A stretch of DNA of 19,070 nt from Dimargaris cristalligena (Eukaryota; Kickxellomycota; Dimargaritomycetes; Dimargaritales; Dimargaritaceae): contig JANBQC010000544.1 of NCBI GenBank assembly GCA_027576995.1, positions 1 to 19,070 of the forward strand, read 5' to 3'. Below the pieces are notes generated by a model, which saw nothing but the letters and a program-made list of their open reading frames with translations, was not told the DNA's origin and ran no database searches. The position numbers and the translations under genes were made by a program. How positions within the stretch are numbered: position 1 is the first letter of the stretch; every line of letters begins with the position of its first letter. Of the stretch, positions 18,467 to 19,070 are shown one piece after another.

Positions 18467-18472
18467 AATAAA
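18467..18472 (+). terminator. Possible poly(A) signal AATAAA
   Basis: The canonical AATAAA lies 250 bases after the stop of the 17453 gene, following three T-tracts (T10 at 18281-18290, T8 at 18338-18345, T8 at 18363-18370). Fungal 3' ends are often looser than this, so the assignment is tentative. Confidence 0.35.
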
Positions 18473-18599
18473 GCCCCTGAAAAATCAACCACCTGATCAG
18501 TAGTCATTAATGGGATGTCCGATCCATCTTTAAGGCACTATAGATGAAACCCAAGAAAGTATGGGTTCGGCTTTTACCCAGAAAACCGGTCCCGGTAAT

Positions 18600-19070
18600 G
18601 ATATTTTTCATATATGAATCATCTAAGTTACAATATCCCAGATTTTAAATAATGTCTGGACATGGTGAACAGGACTATAATACATAACTTTGGGGAATAG
18701 CACAAGTACTTAAAATGATGTAGGTGCATTTTGATTTAAGCAGGTTACATAGCCCACTTCAGAGCCATATAAATACTTCCCAGTAATGTTTGTGGCCTAT
18801 ATAGTAGGCCAATGTCTAATGAATACAGAGGTGTGTGGTTGGAGTTAAATTAAGTCCCAGCATAGTAGGATGGTTACATTGAAGCTTATGGTATTGTGTG
18901 TTGTAATTAAAGATCCATGGTGTTAAAGTTAGTGTAAAGAACTGAACTCAAATCCTTGAAAACTCAACCTTATTTGAAAAGTTAGATGCTAAGAAGGGAA
19001 AGGTGATGATAGACTTGCTGTTCCAAGAGGTGGTAGTAGGGGGGAGTATTTATACTTGAAAGAGGAAGCC
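18600..19070. other. CpG-free right flank
   Basis: No CpG was found in about 470 bases, against frequent CpG in the gene ending at 18217. AT-rich, with no open frame worth calling. It mirrors the left end and may be repeat-derived, methylated DNA. Confidence 0.6.
18793..18811. repeat. Inverted repeat, 7-bp stem, 5-base loop
   Basis: TGGCCTA, TATAG, TAGGCCA, inside the CpG-free right flank. Confidence 0.55.

Noticed and set aside
1..19070. CRISPR array, rRNA, complete transposon or LTR pair
   Set aside because: No regularly spaced repeats, rRNA-like blocks, transposase or reverse-transcriptase motifs, or long terminal repeats were seen by eye on either strand.

Overview
The window looks like nuclear DNA of a eukaryote with spliced genes, most likely a fungus. 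The evidence is a cytochrome P450 gene split into nine exons by eight GT-AG introns (133-403 bp, most with GTAAGT/GTAAGA donors), pyrimidine-rich promoters, and no bacterial operon layout. Introns this long, together with sequence nearly free of CpG at both ends, fit an early-diverging, CpG-methylating fungus better than a typical ascomycete. That lineage call is inference only.

Layout. 1-1250 is CpG-poor, purine-rich DNA containing copy A of a small secreted-peptide gene (minus strand, 682-858, broken by an in-frame TGA). 1250-3450 is gene-poor and holds one end of a diverged 145-bp repeat (2732-2876). 3533-3712 is copy B of the secreted-peptide gene, intact, with a duplicated promoter (to about 4190). 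4200-6550 is AT-rich and may hold decayed coding sequence on the minus strand. 6591-9879 is the P450 gene (minus, 529 aa once spliced). 9995-11070 holds three consecutive long open frames on the plus strand (unrecognised; a multi-exon or frameshifted gene). 11070-16000 is mostly anonymous, with an open frame at 12160-12516, the second copy of the 145-bp repeat at 12869-13013, and weaker open frames. 16015-16060 is a G-run cluster. 16640-17450 is a long pyrimidine-rich promoter/leader. 17453-18217 is an intronless gene for a basic, proline-rich 254-aa protein of unknown function. 18600-19070 contains no CpG at all.

The three best-supported genes (P450, secreted peptide B, proline-rich protein) do not form an obvious pathway. 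No biosynthetic cluster partners, CRISPR array, tRNA, rRNA or complete transposon were recognised. The most notable points are the reconstructed P450 whose heme-ligand cysteine codon is split by an intron, the duplicated secreted-peptide gene with a conserved promoter and one dying copy, and the sharp CpG-depleted flanks.
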